From Isoetes taiwanensis (lineage: Eukaryota > Streptophyta > Lycopodiopsida > Isoetales > Isoetaceae): DNA of 64,000 nucleotides. The number at the start of each line of letters is the position of its first letter. Position 1 is the stretch's first letter. The notes under the pieces are model-generated. The model had not been told where the DNA came from, searched no databases, and worked only from the letters and a program-made list of their open reading frames with translations. Made by a program: the position numbers and the translations under genes. Location of the stretch: contig JAJEKV010000086.1 of assembly GCA_021234155.1 (NCBI GenBank), positions 1,552,001 to 1,616,000 of the forward strand, in the 5' to 3' direction. Shown here piece after piece: positions 21,885-32,984 of this stretch.

Positions 21885-23036
21885 TAAAGTTTTAAGGGTC
21901 CGTCTTCTGGGATCAACACCCTCCCTCTACGTGATGATATTAAGATCCTGGTCGAATCTGACTAGGATATGGTCTCCGAAACATAAATTATGTGTGTTAC
22001 TAGGTTATTAAAGGGTTTACGTTATGGAGGTCAAGTTTTAGTCAGTTGCACTTGGGACATGGTCGAGAAGCTGTAGTTGAAAACGAGAAGCAATAGGAAT
22101 TGATAGAATGGGGTTTGTATTTATCCTCATCCTAGTGTGGCAATTAGAAGTCAAGAACGCCTTTTGCAGTAGCAAAATTGTTTGGGATCATTCAGGATGA
22201 CCAGTAGATCCAAACTCAGTTATTTCAGTTGCCATGGCTCCTCATGCATGTTTAGAAAAGGTACACCTAGTTATCCAAGAAAACGACCAAGTTTTGTCCT
22301 CCGAAATGTAAACCCTACAATAACCTAGCAACACACAGGGTTTACGTTTCGGAGGCCAAAAAATGGTCGTTTTCTTGAATAACTAGGTGTATCTTTTCTA
22401 AAGATGCATGTGGAGCCATAGCAACTGAAATAACAGAGTTTGGATTTATTGGCCATCCTGAATGATCCCAAACAATTTTGCTACTGCAAAAGGCGCTCTT
22501 GATTTGTAATTGCCACACTGGAAGGAGGATATATCCAAACCCCATTCCGTCAGTTCCTATTGCTTTGCATTTTCAACTGCAGCTTCTCGACCATGTCCCA
22601 AGTGCAACCGACTAAAACTCGACCTCCATAACATAAACCCTTCAATAACCTAGCAACACACAGGGTTTATGTTTCGGAGGCCATATCCTAGTTAAAATTC
22701 GACCAGAATCTTGCAAATGTCATCACGTAGATGGAGGGTGTTGACGCCAGAAGGTGGACCCATAAAACCTTCCGGAAGCAGTTCGCCCCAAAGGTCCTCT
22801 CTCGAAGGCCCCTGGCCACGGATGGGTAACTCTCCCACTCCAGAAATGTGAGCTGACTCTGCCAATGGACCCAAAATGTTGACATTATCCTGGAGACCAA
22901 GTTTCGTGGGCAGAAGACCACCCCTTCTCTAAGAAGCGCCAAAGTAGCTCATGTCCAACACGTTCGTAGTCAATTGGCCTAAGAGGTGGCTGCGGAATAC
23001 TGCCATGTAGAGGGTTCGTGTTTCTTTTGTTGCCAA
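21885..23036. mobile_element. Foldback structure 2: second inverted repeat copy
   Basis: The left arm (21890-22315) starts at GTTTTAAGGGTCCGTCTTCTG and is shorter than in foldback 1. The right arm (22332-23036) runs as far as the GTGTTTCTTTTGTTGC text matching 19990. The centre carries GGTTTACGTTTCGGAGGCC (22338) against a mutated left partner, CCTCCGAAATGTAAACC (22300). It is flanked by satellite blocks 3 and 4. Many point differences from foldback 1 show the copies are old. Confidence 0.82.
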
Positions 23037-23037
23037 C

Positions 23038-23556
23038 TTCAACATGCCACCTAGGCTCCAACATGCCACCTAGGCTAAAACATGCCAAGGTGGCTCAAAC
23101 ATGCCACGCGGGCTCCAACATGCCAAGGTGGCTCAAACATGCCACCTAGGCTCCAACATCTCACATAGGCTCCAACATGCCACCTTGGCTAAAACATGCC
23201 GAAGTGGCTCAAACATGCCACGCGGGCTCCAACATGCCACCTAGGCTCCAATGTGCCACCTAGACTCAAACATGCCAAGGTGGCTCAAACATGCCACGCA
23301 GGCTCCAACATGCCATGCAGGCTCCAACATGCCACCTAGGCTCCAACACGCCAAGGTGGCTCAAACATGCCACCTATGCTTCAACATGCCACCTAGGCTT
23401 CAACATGCGAAGGTGGCTCAAACATGCCACACGGGCTCCAACATGCCATCTAGGCTTCAACATGCCAAGGTGGCTCAAACATGTCATCTAGGCTCCAATA
23501 TGCCACCTAGGCTCAAGCATGCCAAGGTGGCTCGAACATTCCAAGGTGGCTCAAAT
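23038..23556 (+). repeat. 19-bp minisatellite array, block 4
   Basis: About 27 units, same orientation as blocks 1 and 3, more variable (CCACGCGGGC and CCATGCAGGC cores). It decays into GCTAGGCAAAATTTGGCTAGG at 23570. A symmetrical foldback would predict the opposite orientation here. Confidence 0.92.
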
Positions 23557-23559
23557 ATG

Positions 23560-24835
23560 CTAGGCAAAATTTGGCTAGGCTCAATTTGGCTAGGCAAAAT
23601 TTTAGGAAAAATGGTATTTTTGACATGTGAAAAATGTTCAAGAAGTATCCAATATGATGGTAAGGGGCATGAAATTACTTGATCAAGAAGGTGATAAAAT
23701 GTAATAATAACAAACTCGTTAATGTATCCAACCGTATTCATAAGATCTTTGAATATTTTTCATTAATACATCTATGATATCCCAATGAGGGTTCGAAAAT
23801 TACTCGGTAAGCCCCTATGTTTGTCTAGTCCAGTTTCAAAATTGCTGGTCTGAATGTTTGGTCACCGGAAAAAATCCAGTTTAAAAAACATAGTTTAATG
23901 TAAAATCTGGCAAATTTATGTCTTGTTATATATTAAATCTGGTACACATGTTATATAGATGGCAAATTATCAGGTATAGGTTAAATATTTTTCGAACTCT
24001 AGTCCCTCTGGAGCAGAGTTCTTCTGCCTAAAAGACTGGCAGAGCAATGGCGGCGCCGCTTGGCTTTCAACAACCCTGGTTTCTTAAAAATAACGTACAG
24101 TGTAATAAGCAGGAATTCCCACGTGCCAGTGGGTTACGATGTCTCAACCTGCACTAATAAAATGAAGCATACTATAAGAAATCCTTCAATCAATTTTGAT
24201 GAAAACTCTAGAGCAACAAATATTTCTCATGTCAAAAATTTTAATAATCACTAACAAAAAAATTCACAAACAAACCACGGACAAAATCATAAATATATAT
24301 GCAAATTTTTAGATTGCATCCAACGGCTAATATTTACCCTGCCAACGGCCTAGATTGCGATCCTCATCCCGCAATCCTATTGGCTGTCGGAAAAGCTTTT
24401 GCTTTCTGAATTTGTGCTTCTGGGATTGTCGATGGCAGAGCATCAGTCTTGGCGCCTAGAGTTTTGGCGCCTAGCGGGCCGGAGATTGGATGGCGCTCAA
24501 CCTTAGGTCTTGGCGCCTAGAGCTTTGGCCAAAGATGACCTTCCAAAGATGGCATAATCTCTTCATATGTGGTTTGATCTCAGGTGTTTGATCCGGCTTG
24601 AGGCGGGGTTTGATCGGTGGGTATGGATGCGTGAGCACGCAAAATACGTCATCCAAGCTTAACCGTGTCCCAGAAGGCAGGGGATCGCCTTGCGCCTACT
24701 AGCAAAGATCGGCTTTTTGACGAAAGGAGCAAAGAAAATGAGCTATGGCGTCCCATTCATCTCTGTTTTGGAGTTGCGTCTTCGGTTTATGAGTCGAAGG
24801 TTACACATCTGTAGATTCTTATGTTGGTTATTTTT
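23560..24835. other. No gene recognised
   Basis: AT-rich text with short frames only. A small direct repeat TTGGCGCCTAGAG occurs near 24451 and 24513. Nothing else can be supported. Confidence 0.5.
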
Positions 24836-24839
24836 ATAG

Positions 24840-25190
24840 GCTCAACAACAACGCCATGAGATACTATTCTCGGGCTTGAGATTGAGAAACTCCGCAGGAT
24901 AATCTTACAATGTATGAAGCAATCCGAAAGGTTTTCTGTTCTAATTGTGGCGGTCCCCTTTGGTTCCCTCGAGAGACATGGGTTTAGAAGAACAGCGTCT
25001 TCGTGTGGAGAATGCTTGTTTGAAGGAAGAAGTAAGTATTCTCAGAACTATAAAATCGAATCTCAGTTCATTCTTTTACTTAGTTTTACTCTCTTCTAAT
25101 TTCAAAACCTCTGGTGCTTATTTCCAAATTTTGATCGAAGTTGTATGATTCTGACCAAACTGTTTGGCGGACCTATATCATCCGCCATTT
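24840..25190 (+). pseudogene. HD-Zip class IV transcription factor relic (zipper-loop-zipper region)
   Basis: After an intron-like end (TTTTTATAG, 24831-24839) a stretch reads QQRHEILF, then in a shifted frame LEIEKLR, then DNLTMYEAIRKVFCSNCGGP, then GLEEQRLRVENACLKEE just before a donor (GAA/GTAAGT at 25031). From 25133 it continues DRSCMILTKLFGGPISS. This is the order in GLABRA2-like HD-Zip IV proteins: leucine zipper, CxxCGGP loop, second zipper (LxxENxxLKEE), then FxGxPISS. At least two frameshifts, and no clear acceptor before the second piece, make it a pseudogene. The homeobox and START regions were not found nearby. Confidence 0.75.
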
Positions 25191-25199
25191 CTAACCCTC

Positions 25200-26340
25200 A
25201 CCCTCCACAATATAGCAAGTGGCTTGGACCGTTTCTGTTGGTGCTAAGGTTTGGCATTATCTTTTTCTTCTCATGTTTTTATCTCTAGTCCTAGCATTAC
25301 TAACTTGGATTTTTAGGCTTTTAGGAAATGGTCTCTCAAAGCAACAAAGGATTTTGGGGTTCTTCGCTTTTTGGAAGCTCCATTTTGTAAACCAAAGCTT
25401 AAGAGATAGAACAGTAAGATTGGGCTACTTTTGTCTTTAAAGTAATTGACCTTGTGTTAGATTTGAGGTTGTTGTTTAAATGATAGGTGACTCTATTTGC
25501 AGGTAGAAATCGGCGTTGTCTTATCTTGGGAATCAAAGCCGATCAAGATGCAGCTTACCTGAATCTCATCTTTGCCTACCTGACACCTGCTTGTGTCTGA
25601 ACGTGAAACCTTCTCTTTCGAAAAAAATGGAGCAGAGATGCTGCGAAATGAAACTAAAGGAACAAGCCATTATTGGACCAGCCAAAAAAACCTTTCTAAA
25701 ATCTGTTGAAGTAATTAGAGAGCAGAAACAAGAACAATTGCTTGTTTCTTTATGTTCTATACTTCTCATTTAAGATTCAATTTGTTTCTCAAAATACATT
25801 CAAAATACATAAACAAGATTGCTGTATATTTTGAATATCGATTCTTTGTGTTTTTTTTTTTTAATTATATATATATGTAGTATAATATAAACAATGGATA
25901 TAAATATAAACAATTGGGAAGTGGTCTAAGTGGGAGTAAATGTTTTTAATGTATGTCATGTGTCAACTTCTGATTAGTTATAAGGCATTAGAAACAACAG
26001 TTGTTTTTTCTATGTGTCATAATAATGCTTTTTTGTTTCAAAAATATGCCACGTCTCCATATTTGATTAGCCAAAATAACATTTTTATATTTAAAAAGCA
26101 TGCCATGTGTTGATATTTCATTGGTTAAGAGGCACAATAGAAATAACACATCGATTTTCTACATGTCACAATAATGCTTTTCTATATGTCCTTATTTAAA
26201 AAAAACAATAGTTAGTAACATTAAAAACATTAGCTAACTTTAAGTAACACATGTGGGACCCAGCTAAATAACATGTAGTCCTTTTTAAAAACTATCTTCC
26301 TTTGACGTTGTAATTTTATTTTTCATGTGTAGTAATATCT
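25200..26340. other. No gene recognised; AT-rich with weak internal repeats
   Basis: The region after the HD-Zip relic has short frames only. From 25950 to 26200, blocks of the type CATGTGTCA..ATTGGTTA(T/A)AAGGCA..AACAACA recur two to three times at about 130-bp spacing, strongly diverged. Confidence 0.4.
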
Positions 26341-26390
26341 AAACCTACGGGTGCTATTTAGAAGACAAACAACATGTGCCTCCTCTAAAA

Positions 26391-26535
26391 ACAACAGTCA
26401 CGAAAAAACCACGTGTAGACCATTTCTGCCAAAAAACAACAGCCACGAAAAAACCACGCGTAGACCATTTCTGCCAAAAAACAACAGTCACGAAAAAACC
26501 ACGTATAGACCATTTCTGCCAAAAAAACCACTGTC
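26391..26535. repeat. 45-bp tandem repeat, three copies
   Basis: Units start at 26391, 26436 and 26481, with ACAACAGTCACGAAAAAACC followed by ACGTGTAGACCATTTCTGCC. The copies differ at only a few bases. The period is divisible by 3, so frames stay open on both strands without evidence of coding. Confidence 0.93.
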
Positions 26536-26871
26536 CCTTTGTGCAAATCCGGATAAACGGGCCACGTGGTTTTTTGGGGCCATTTTGGTGTTGTTTTTGG
26601 CATAAAACAACACTTCCGTACAACTAAAAAACAACTGTGGACCAAAAATTGGGGTCAGTGTGAATCAAGTAGCCGATTGAGCTTTTTGTAAAATCTTTGA
26701 GTGCATATTGTTCCCCTACCAGGGGGTAAAAAATCTGAAAAGCTTGAAAATTGAATATGCTCTGAAACTAGACAATTTATCGAGAGCATGATTAAAACTG
26801 AAGAGTGCCAGATAAAAGTTGATTGTTCCGCCACTTGGTATATACAAACGTGAGAAAACTAGCGACCACTT

Positions 26872-26903
26872 CTCATGGAGATGAAAAACCCCGTCGTAAT
26901 GAG
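26872..26903 (-). other. Degenerate member of the conserved hairpin
   Basis: CTCAT (26872-26876) and ATGAG (26899-26903) flank a shortened interior (GAAAAACCCCG). It occupies the same place in the first tandem unit as the complete hairpin at 27779-27835. Confidence 0.45.
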
Positions 26904-27094
26904 CAACGTACGCCAACACTCTCGCTGAATGCCACTAGCATACGTTAGCCAAAAGTGAGTTGATGCAAACATGATGGCGTTGCCAACTGCAAAAGAAAAG
27001 AACCTGGAATGGAAAGTCTAAAAATGAAAATGACCTATTAGAAAGTTAGGAGCTTTAAGCCTGGGCACGTGCCAAACTATAATTATATAAAACA

Positions 27095-28339
27095 CTCGGA
27101 GCTCCAGGGCCACGCCGAGGAAGTGACAACAGCCGACCAATCGAGAACCGTTGGCGAAATGACCATCGCAGGAAAGAAACATCCGATTGGTGTTGCCTCG
27201 GAGGCTACAGTGCCACGCCGAGAGAGAATGAAAAAAGAATGCATTGAAGGCTACAGTGCCATGCCGAGAAAGAAAGAAATAATAAGTATGCCTCGGAGGC
27301 TATAGTGCCATGCCGAGAAAAATGAGAACATATGCACTTGCAAAGAACATCGAAAAGAAAACATGGAGGATGGCCCGTAGCTGCAGAGCGACCCGAGAAG
27401 TATAGAAATTAGATAGAAACTAAAGATGGTCAACCAACCAAAAGTAAATGGAGCAACTTCCAAAGGAACAGAATAATGGAAGATGTGGCCTATTGCAGGC
27501 TAACCATCAAAGGGAGGGCGGATGAGGGAAACTGGTGGGACAGAGAAAGAGGAGAATCTATCTCAAGAGAACGCCGATGAATGAAAATGATGAAGTGGTG
27601 TTCTCGTTGAGTACAAAATGATTCCCCTACTCGAGGTAGAACTTCTAAAAAACTTGAAATTTGAGTGCTCCGAAACTAGACAATCATCGAGAGCACAACG
27701 AAACTAAGGACTACACGATCAAAGATGATTCATCTGCCGCTGGGTCTATGCAAAAAATGAGAAAAACTGGCGACCTTCTCTCATCGGGATGAAAAACCCC
27801 GCCCTTTCGGGTTTTCGAGGAAAACCCTAATGAGAAACGGTCGTCAACGCTCTCGAAGAATGCCGCTAGCATATGTCTGTCGAGAAGTGAGATGATAATA
27901 CAACATGATGGCTCTGACAATTGAGAGAACTGCAAGAAAATGACCTGCAATGAAAAGTCTGAAAAGTCTGAAAAGGAGAATGACCCATTAGAAAGTTAGA
28001 AGCTACAGGCATAGGCACGCATCAAAGCGCAATTATCAAGAATATAATAGCACTCGGAGGCTCCAGGGCCACGCCGAGGAAGAAACACAGCCGACCAGTC
28101 GGGAACCGTCCGCGAAAAAAGACTGTCGCGGGAACATCCGGCTAGTGCTGCCTCGGAGGCTACAACGCCACGTCGAGGAGAAAATAAATGACAAGTACAG
28201 TCTCGGAGGCTACAACGCCACGCCGAGAAAAAGAAACCATGCAGACAAAGCCAACGACCACATAGCCATACCATAGACGGAACAACCCGCCGATTGAAAA
28301 ATGACTACGAAATACTGTCTCGGAGGCCATGGGGCCACA
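27095..28339. repeat. Eight interspersed small hairpins (CTCGG..CCGAG)
   Basis: The motif CTCGGAGGCTACA followed by GTGCCACGCCGAG or a close variant occurs at 27095, 27197, 27246 (left arm mutated), 27292, 28053, 28152, 28202 and 28318 (partial). Each can form a nested stem, CTCGG with CCGAG outside and GGC with GCC inside. Spacing is 45-120 bp within two clusters that follow the large tandem duplication. Confidence 0.75.
27779..27835 (-). other. Conserved hairpin, copy D
   Basis: TCTCAT (27779-27784) pairs with ATGAGA (27830-27835). The interior keeps AAAACCCCGCCCTTTCGGG and TTTTCGAGGAAAACCC, as in copies A-C. The outer stem differs in sequence from the others but is fully paired. Confidence 0.65.
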
Positions 28340-28659
28340 ACATAAATGAATCATAACCAAACACTAAACACTCTGAAAACTGTACATACAACCAACAAGC
28401 CAGATATGATAGAGGGTGAGCGGGGCGGGAAACTGGTGGAGGCAAAAGAGAAAGAATGAAAAAGGAGCTCAAGAGAACGGCGATGACTGGAAAAGAAGAA
28501 TGAAGCCATATAAATAGGAGAGGCGAGAAAGGGCGTCCCCATCCAAGGAATGTCGGTTCTATTGCTATCACAATAGAACCGTGGCATTCCTAGGATGGGT
28601 CCTATGATACAATCAAGTGGCCGATGGAAGAGGAATCTACCTCAAAAAGAATGGGACAA

Positions 28660-30690
28660 ACTAGGATGACTAGAAAAAAGACAAGAGCAGAATAAAAGAG
28701 GGAAACTGGTAAACAGAATGACCAGAATCGTTCAGATGAAAAAGACAAGGATAAAACCAGATCAAGGAGCCGAAGCACGATATATGGACACGAATATAGC
28801 AAAGAGAACCAGGCGAATTACGATGAGAAACGAAGAAGACAAGGCAAGAAAAAGAAAAAACTAAGACGATCCAAGTGGACAAATAATAAGGAACTGGAGA
28901 AAATGGATCAATAGAGAAACAAGCATAAAGCTATGCAAGAGGTTAACGAAGGATAAAGAGCAAAGAAGGAACTCGGAGGGAAAAATATGAAATCCAGAAA
29001 AAAATAACTAAGGAAAAATCATAAGGTGAGATGACCAAAGAAAGAGACAGGGGAAATGCCTCTAGAAATAGTAATGCAAGCAAGCCATTAGAAAGAGCAA
29101 ATTCGAACTTCAACCCTAGCATACCATTAAAACAACCCACCCATAATGAAACGGGCACAAGACACCACCTTTACAAGATAGAAAAGAGACACCCTAGCAT
29201 GAACACTAACAAGAATAGAGACCAAGAGAAACGCGGCAGATGAAATTGGACATAAAGGATGGAAAGGTAGAAATTTTATGAAAGAGAAAAGTAGTCAACT
29301 AGACATCCAACTATGGAAATACCTTATGCCAAAATTCACATATGTAAAGAGCGAACTTACCAACCAAACGATGAGCAAAACAAACCAAACAAATGTGTGT
29401 TTCCAAGACTAAAGCTCTAAGGTGCAAAGGATGCAATAGAGAATACAAAGATAGATTGCATAAAATTGCTAAGCAATGAATGAGGCATCAAACTGAAGAT
29501 GCAATATGCCGAATGGATGCTATTATCAAAAAAATAAAACTTTTAGTGCAAAATGCTCATATGCAAAGAGCAAGAGACAGAATGCGGCAAGAATGAGCAA
29601 GAAATGACGATAAAGAAAAAACCGACAAACCAAAGGGGTCAGGTAAGAAATGGATGGAGCACAGAGCAGAAAAGAACTAGGCTAGTAAACAGAGAGAACT
29701 GATAAATGGAGAGAACAAGACCCATGGACAAGGGACCACTATGAGAACAAAAGTAACGTAGCACAAAGAGAAGCCAAAGGATGGAGCAAATGAGACAAAT
29801 TGGTGAAACAAGATGACCAGAATCGATTAGATGGGATAAACAAGGAAGAAAGGGCTACGCAAGGCCAATGGAGAAACAAGGATAAAATAGATCAAGGAGC
29901 GAAGCATGGTAAATGGACACCAATAGAGCAAAGAGAACCAAGGCAAATCAAGATGAGAAACGAAGGAGACAAGACAAGAAAAAAAGAAAAATAAGATGAT
30001 TCAAGAGGTTAAAATACAAAAATGACAAATAAGAAACAGGGGCAAAAGGAAAAACCGAGAAACGAGCCTAAGGCAATGCAAGAGGTTAATGAAGGATAAA
30101 GAGCAAAAAGGAATACGGGGGGAAATATGAGATACGGGGCAAAAAGAACTAAGAAAAATCATGAGGTGAGGACCAAAAGAAAAGAGATAGGTCAAATGCC
30201 TCTAGAAATAGTAATGCAAGCAAGCCACTAGAAAAAACAAATTCAAACTTCAACCCTGCCATGCCATTAAATTGAATGAACAAGATGAAGAAACCCAACC
30301 ATAATGAAATGGGCAAGAGATACCACCTCTACAAGATAGAAAAGAGACACCCTAGCATGAACACTGAAAAGAATTGACCAGGAGAAATGTGGCATATAAA
30401 ACTGGTCGTAAAGAAATGGACCGACAGAAATTTTATGAAAGAGCAAAGTAAACAACTAGACATCCAACTATGGAAAAACTATATGTCAAGAAAAGGGTGA
30501 TTAAAACGAGAAACATAACTTTCCCATGCCAAACACACATATGTAATGAGCGGACTTACCAACCGAACCATGAGGAAAAAACACCAACCAAATGTGTGTT
30601 ACCAAGACTGACGATCTAAGGTGCAAAGGATGCAATAGCCAAACAGAATGCGAAGATAGAATTGCATAGAATCGTTGACCAATGAATATA
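28660..30690. repeat. Large tandem duplication, period about 1141 bp
   Basis: CCTCTAGAAATAGTAATGCAAG at 29058 and 30199, GATCAAGGAGC..GAAGCA at 28763 and 29890, and CAACTAGACATCCAACTATGG at 29296 and 30450 lie in the same order. Copies have diverged by substitutions and small indels. The plus strand is strongly purine-rich, so the minus strand shows hydrophobic Phe/Leu/Ser frames that are not credible genes. Confidence 0.8.
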
Positions 30691-30699
30691 TAAAGAGCA

Positions 30700-31900
30700 T
30701 CGAAGGAAAAAGGACCTTAAGAAAGATGATATAACAAGAATTGATCAAGCATGAAGAAGTAAAAACGAAAGTCAACATGAAAAGAGGCCAAACAAGTATG
30801 GGACAAAATAACCATAACATAGACCAAAAACGTCCAGCAATACAAAAATGTAAAATAGAAATAGGAATGAAAGGAAATAGAATGAAATACGAGAAATATG
30901 ACGAACATGCAAGGAGAAAATAAAAGAACTAAGACGTTTATCACTAATGGCATACAATGCCAATAAATAATAAGCCCTCAAAGGCGAGAAAAACTGAGAC
31001 TATATGACAAAAAAGCGTGCATAGGCCCTCAAAAGGCAACCAAGAGAAATAGCTGGAAACAAATGAGAAAAGAGCATGTATTGGCGGACACATGGGGATC
31101 ACATGGACAAAATTAAAGAACCAACGAGTAACCCAGACTAATTATATGGACATTCACAGCACTCCCACGTAATTCGAGACATGAAATGAAAAATAAATGA
31201 ACAACATGCCCCGGTCTATCCCGACTTAATCGTATGAACGAATATGGGTTTGAAAGAAAGGAAATTGCATGCATATAGAACAAGCATTGTAATAATGAAC
31301 CCATAGTAATATCAGAAGAATAGGAATGGAAGGAAGCGGGATGAGATAATCGAAAACATGATGGACATATAAGGAACAAAAAAAGGATGGGGCATGGGCA
31401 TCCACATATAAAGATCCAGGAAGGGCAAGCACACGCATAAAGGAGACAACCAAAAAATCGTGAAAAAGTGCCAACATGAACGGTAAGGATGGAAAAATAA
31501 CGGTCCAACAAATCGGGCAAACTCGGCAAAAGAATACACGGTGGTCAAGAAAGCTATAAAAGTGAACAAACCGCAAAAAAGAATCATGGTAATAAAAGGG
31601 CAAAAAAGAATATGGAACATTTGTAAGAATTAAAGGGATTAGAATGAGACCAGAAACTCTACCCCTTACAAAATTAGATCCAATAGTGCACACATGCATA
31701 AAAATAATGACGAGAAACCAATCCTATAGACACCATGAGATTCCATGAGCTATAAAGGGGGCCATATGGAACCGTCGAATACGATCGACGAACATGACCG
31801 GCTAATGAAAAAGGATTCCATGAACCAAGAAGCCATTTGGAGATGTATAGGATTTAAACGTTTGTACGAGACAAAGGGGAATTGGAAAGATGGCACAGTC
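30700..31900. other. Purine-rich region, no gene recognised
   Basis: This continues the A/G-rich plus-strand composition of the preceding 4 kb. The minus-strand frames at 31113-31699 (up to 157 codons) are rich in Phe, Leu, Ser and Cys with no domain. Composition changes to ordinary AT-rich text near 31900. Confidence 0.5.
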
Positions 31901-32051
31901 ATAATATCTTAAGGTCATTATCTGATAAGCTATTGTAAAGTTGCTTATCAACATTCCTAGATCTTTGATGTCCTCTTTCTATAATGCTATACTAACTTGA
32001 GTCTATCCTAAATTCATTGTGTAAAACTACAAAGGAATAAAAACATCTTGG

Positions 32052-32267
32052 TTGCCTCAAAATGAAGACTGCAATGGTTGTCAGCCAAGAGATTGCATGT
32101 GTAGACAGGAGAAGGCCAACTTAAAAAGAAGGCTTCCATTAGGATCTACTACAAATCATAGTGTACGTCCCTTCGGCTATCCATCTTCAGTCAGAGTTGA
32201 AATGATTCCTTCTGTATACAATTCTGCCAATATACAAGCAGGCTCTAGTGGAGTTGGGCACACTTAG
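32052..32267 (+). other. Unrecognised 71-codon ORF
   Basis: The frame has balanced composition and a Cys cluster, CNGCQPRDCMC, followed by a basic stretch (RQEKANLKRRL). I do not recognise a family. It could be an exon piece of a broken gene; flanking splice signals are not convincing. Confidence 0.25.
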
Positions 32268-32326
32268 CATGACGTCAGCATGATCCCCAATGCGGGTGCA
32301 TGGTCTTCAACATTCATTTCCCAAGA

Positions 32327-32668
32327 TCCTCATTTATATTTCAGAGATAAGGCCACGTGTTATAGTGATACGGTTAATTCTACATTTGCAGGTCCAGTTA
32401 TGAAGTGCCACGTATTACTAATAAGCTTGAGCCACACTTTTCTATGTCTCTGAGACATGGTAGCATGTTTTTCTACAATCTCAAATTCATAAATGTTTTT
32501 GGCAACTTGTGAATAAACTCATTCATATTTCAGAGATAAGGCTATGTGTTAAAGTCATACAGTTATTTCTATTCTATTCTATTATAGTTTTCTATGTCTT
32601 TGAGATATACCAGTATGTTTTCCTAGAATATCTAATCCATAAATGTTTTTGGCAACTTGTGAATAAGC
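32327..32668 (+). repeat. Tandem duplication, period about 189 bp
   Basis: CTCATT(T/C)ATATTTCAGAGATAAGG appears at 32331 and 32518, and CATAAATG followed by TTTTTGGCAACTTGTGAATAA at about 32490 and 32639. The second copy is shortened and carries TTCTATTCTATTCTATT. Confidence 0.8.
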
Positions 32669-32984
32669 AAATATGTTTGACCTGGGCACATATCCGGCGG
32701 CTCATTAAAAACGTAACTAGATAAGTTCATTGAAGCACTGTGTAGCTAATTCCAAATTTTCATAGCTTTTAGAGGGATGCCAGCAAAGTTAATCACCCAA
32801 TAACATGGGGATGACAGTTGTGTATCAGTAGATCTGGTGCATCAGTTAAGCATCCCCTTGGCTGAGGTGAATCATAGAGGTATAATGGTAAATACCAAGT
32901 ACCTTGCCATGCCAAGTTAGAATTGCCACTATGGGCATACCCTGTGATTAGTCATTAGAGAAACATATGTTGTTGTTTTGCAAA

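Larger units (their letters stand above)
26695..28500. repeat. Large tandem duplication, period about 910-960 bp
   Basis: Blocks in the same order in both units: CCCCTAC..GTAGA/GTAAA (26713; 27622), GAAACTAGACAAT..TCGAGAGCA (26763; 27671), the hairpin region (26871; 27779), GATGGCG/GATGGCT with CCTATTAGAAAGTTAG (27034; 27984), and ACTCGGAG..CCAGGGCCACGCCGAGGAAG (27093; 28051). Divergence is considerable. No credible coding frame was found. Confidence 0.8.

Noticed and set aside
17275-23491. Many 60-140-codon frames rich in Pro, His, Leu, Trp and Cys
   Set aside because: A 19-bp unit without stops leaves all phases open; residues simply cycle with the satellite, and the array changes strand and phase.
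17271-23556. CRISPR-like array
   Set aside because: Units are contiguous with no unique spacers, and the context is a plant genome.
26354-26645. 80-90-codon frames on both strands over the 45-bp repeat
   Set aside because: The period is divisible by 3 and lacks stops; no family resemblance.
31113-31699. Hydrophobic minus-strand frames, possible membrane protein
   Set aside because: Overlapping frames in two phases, explained by pyrimidine-rich minus-strand composition; no motif.
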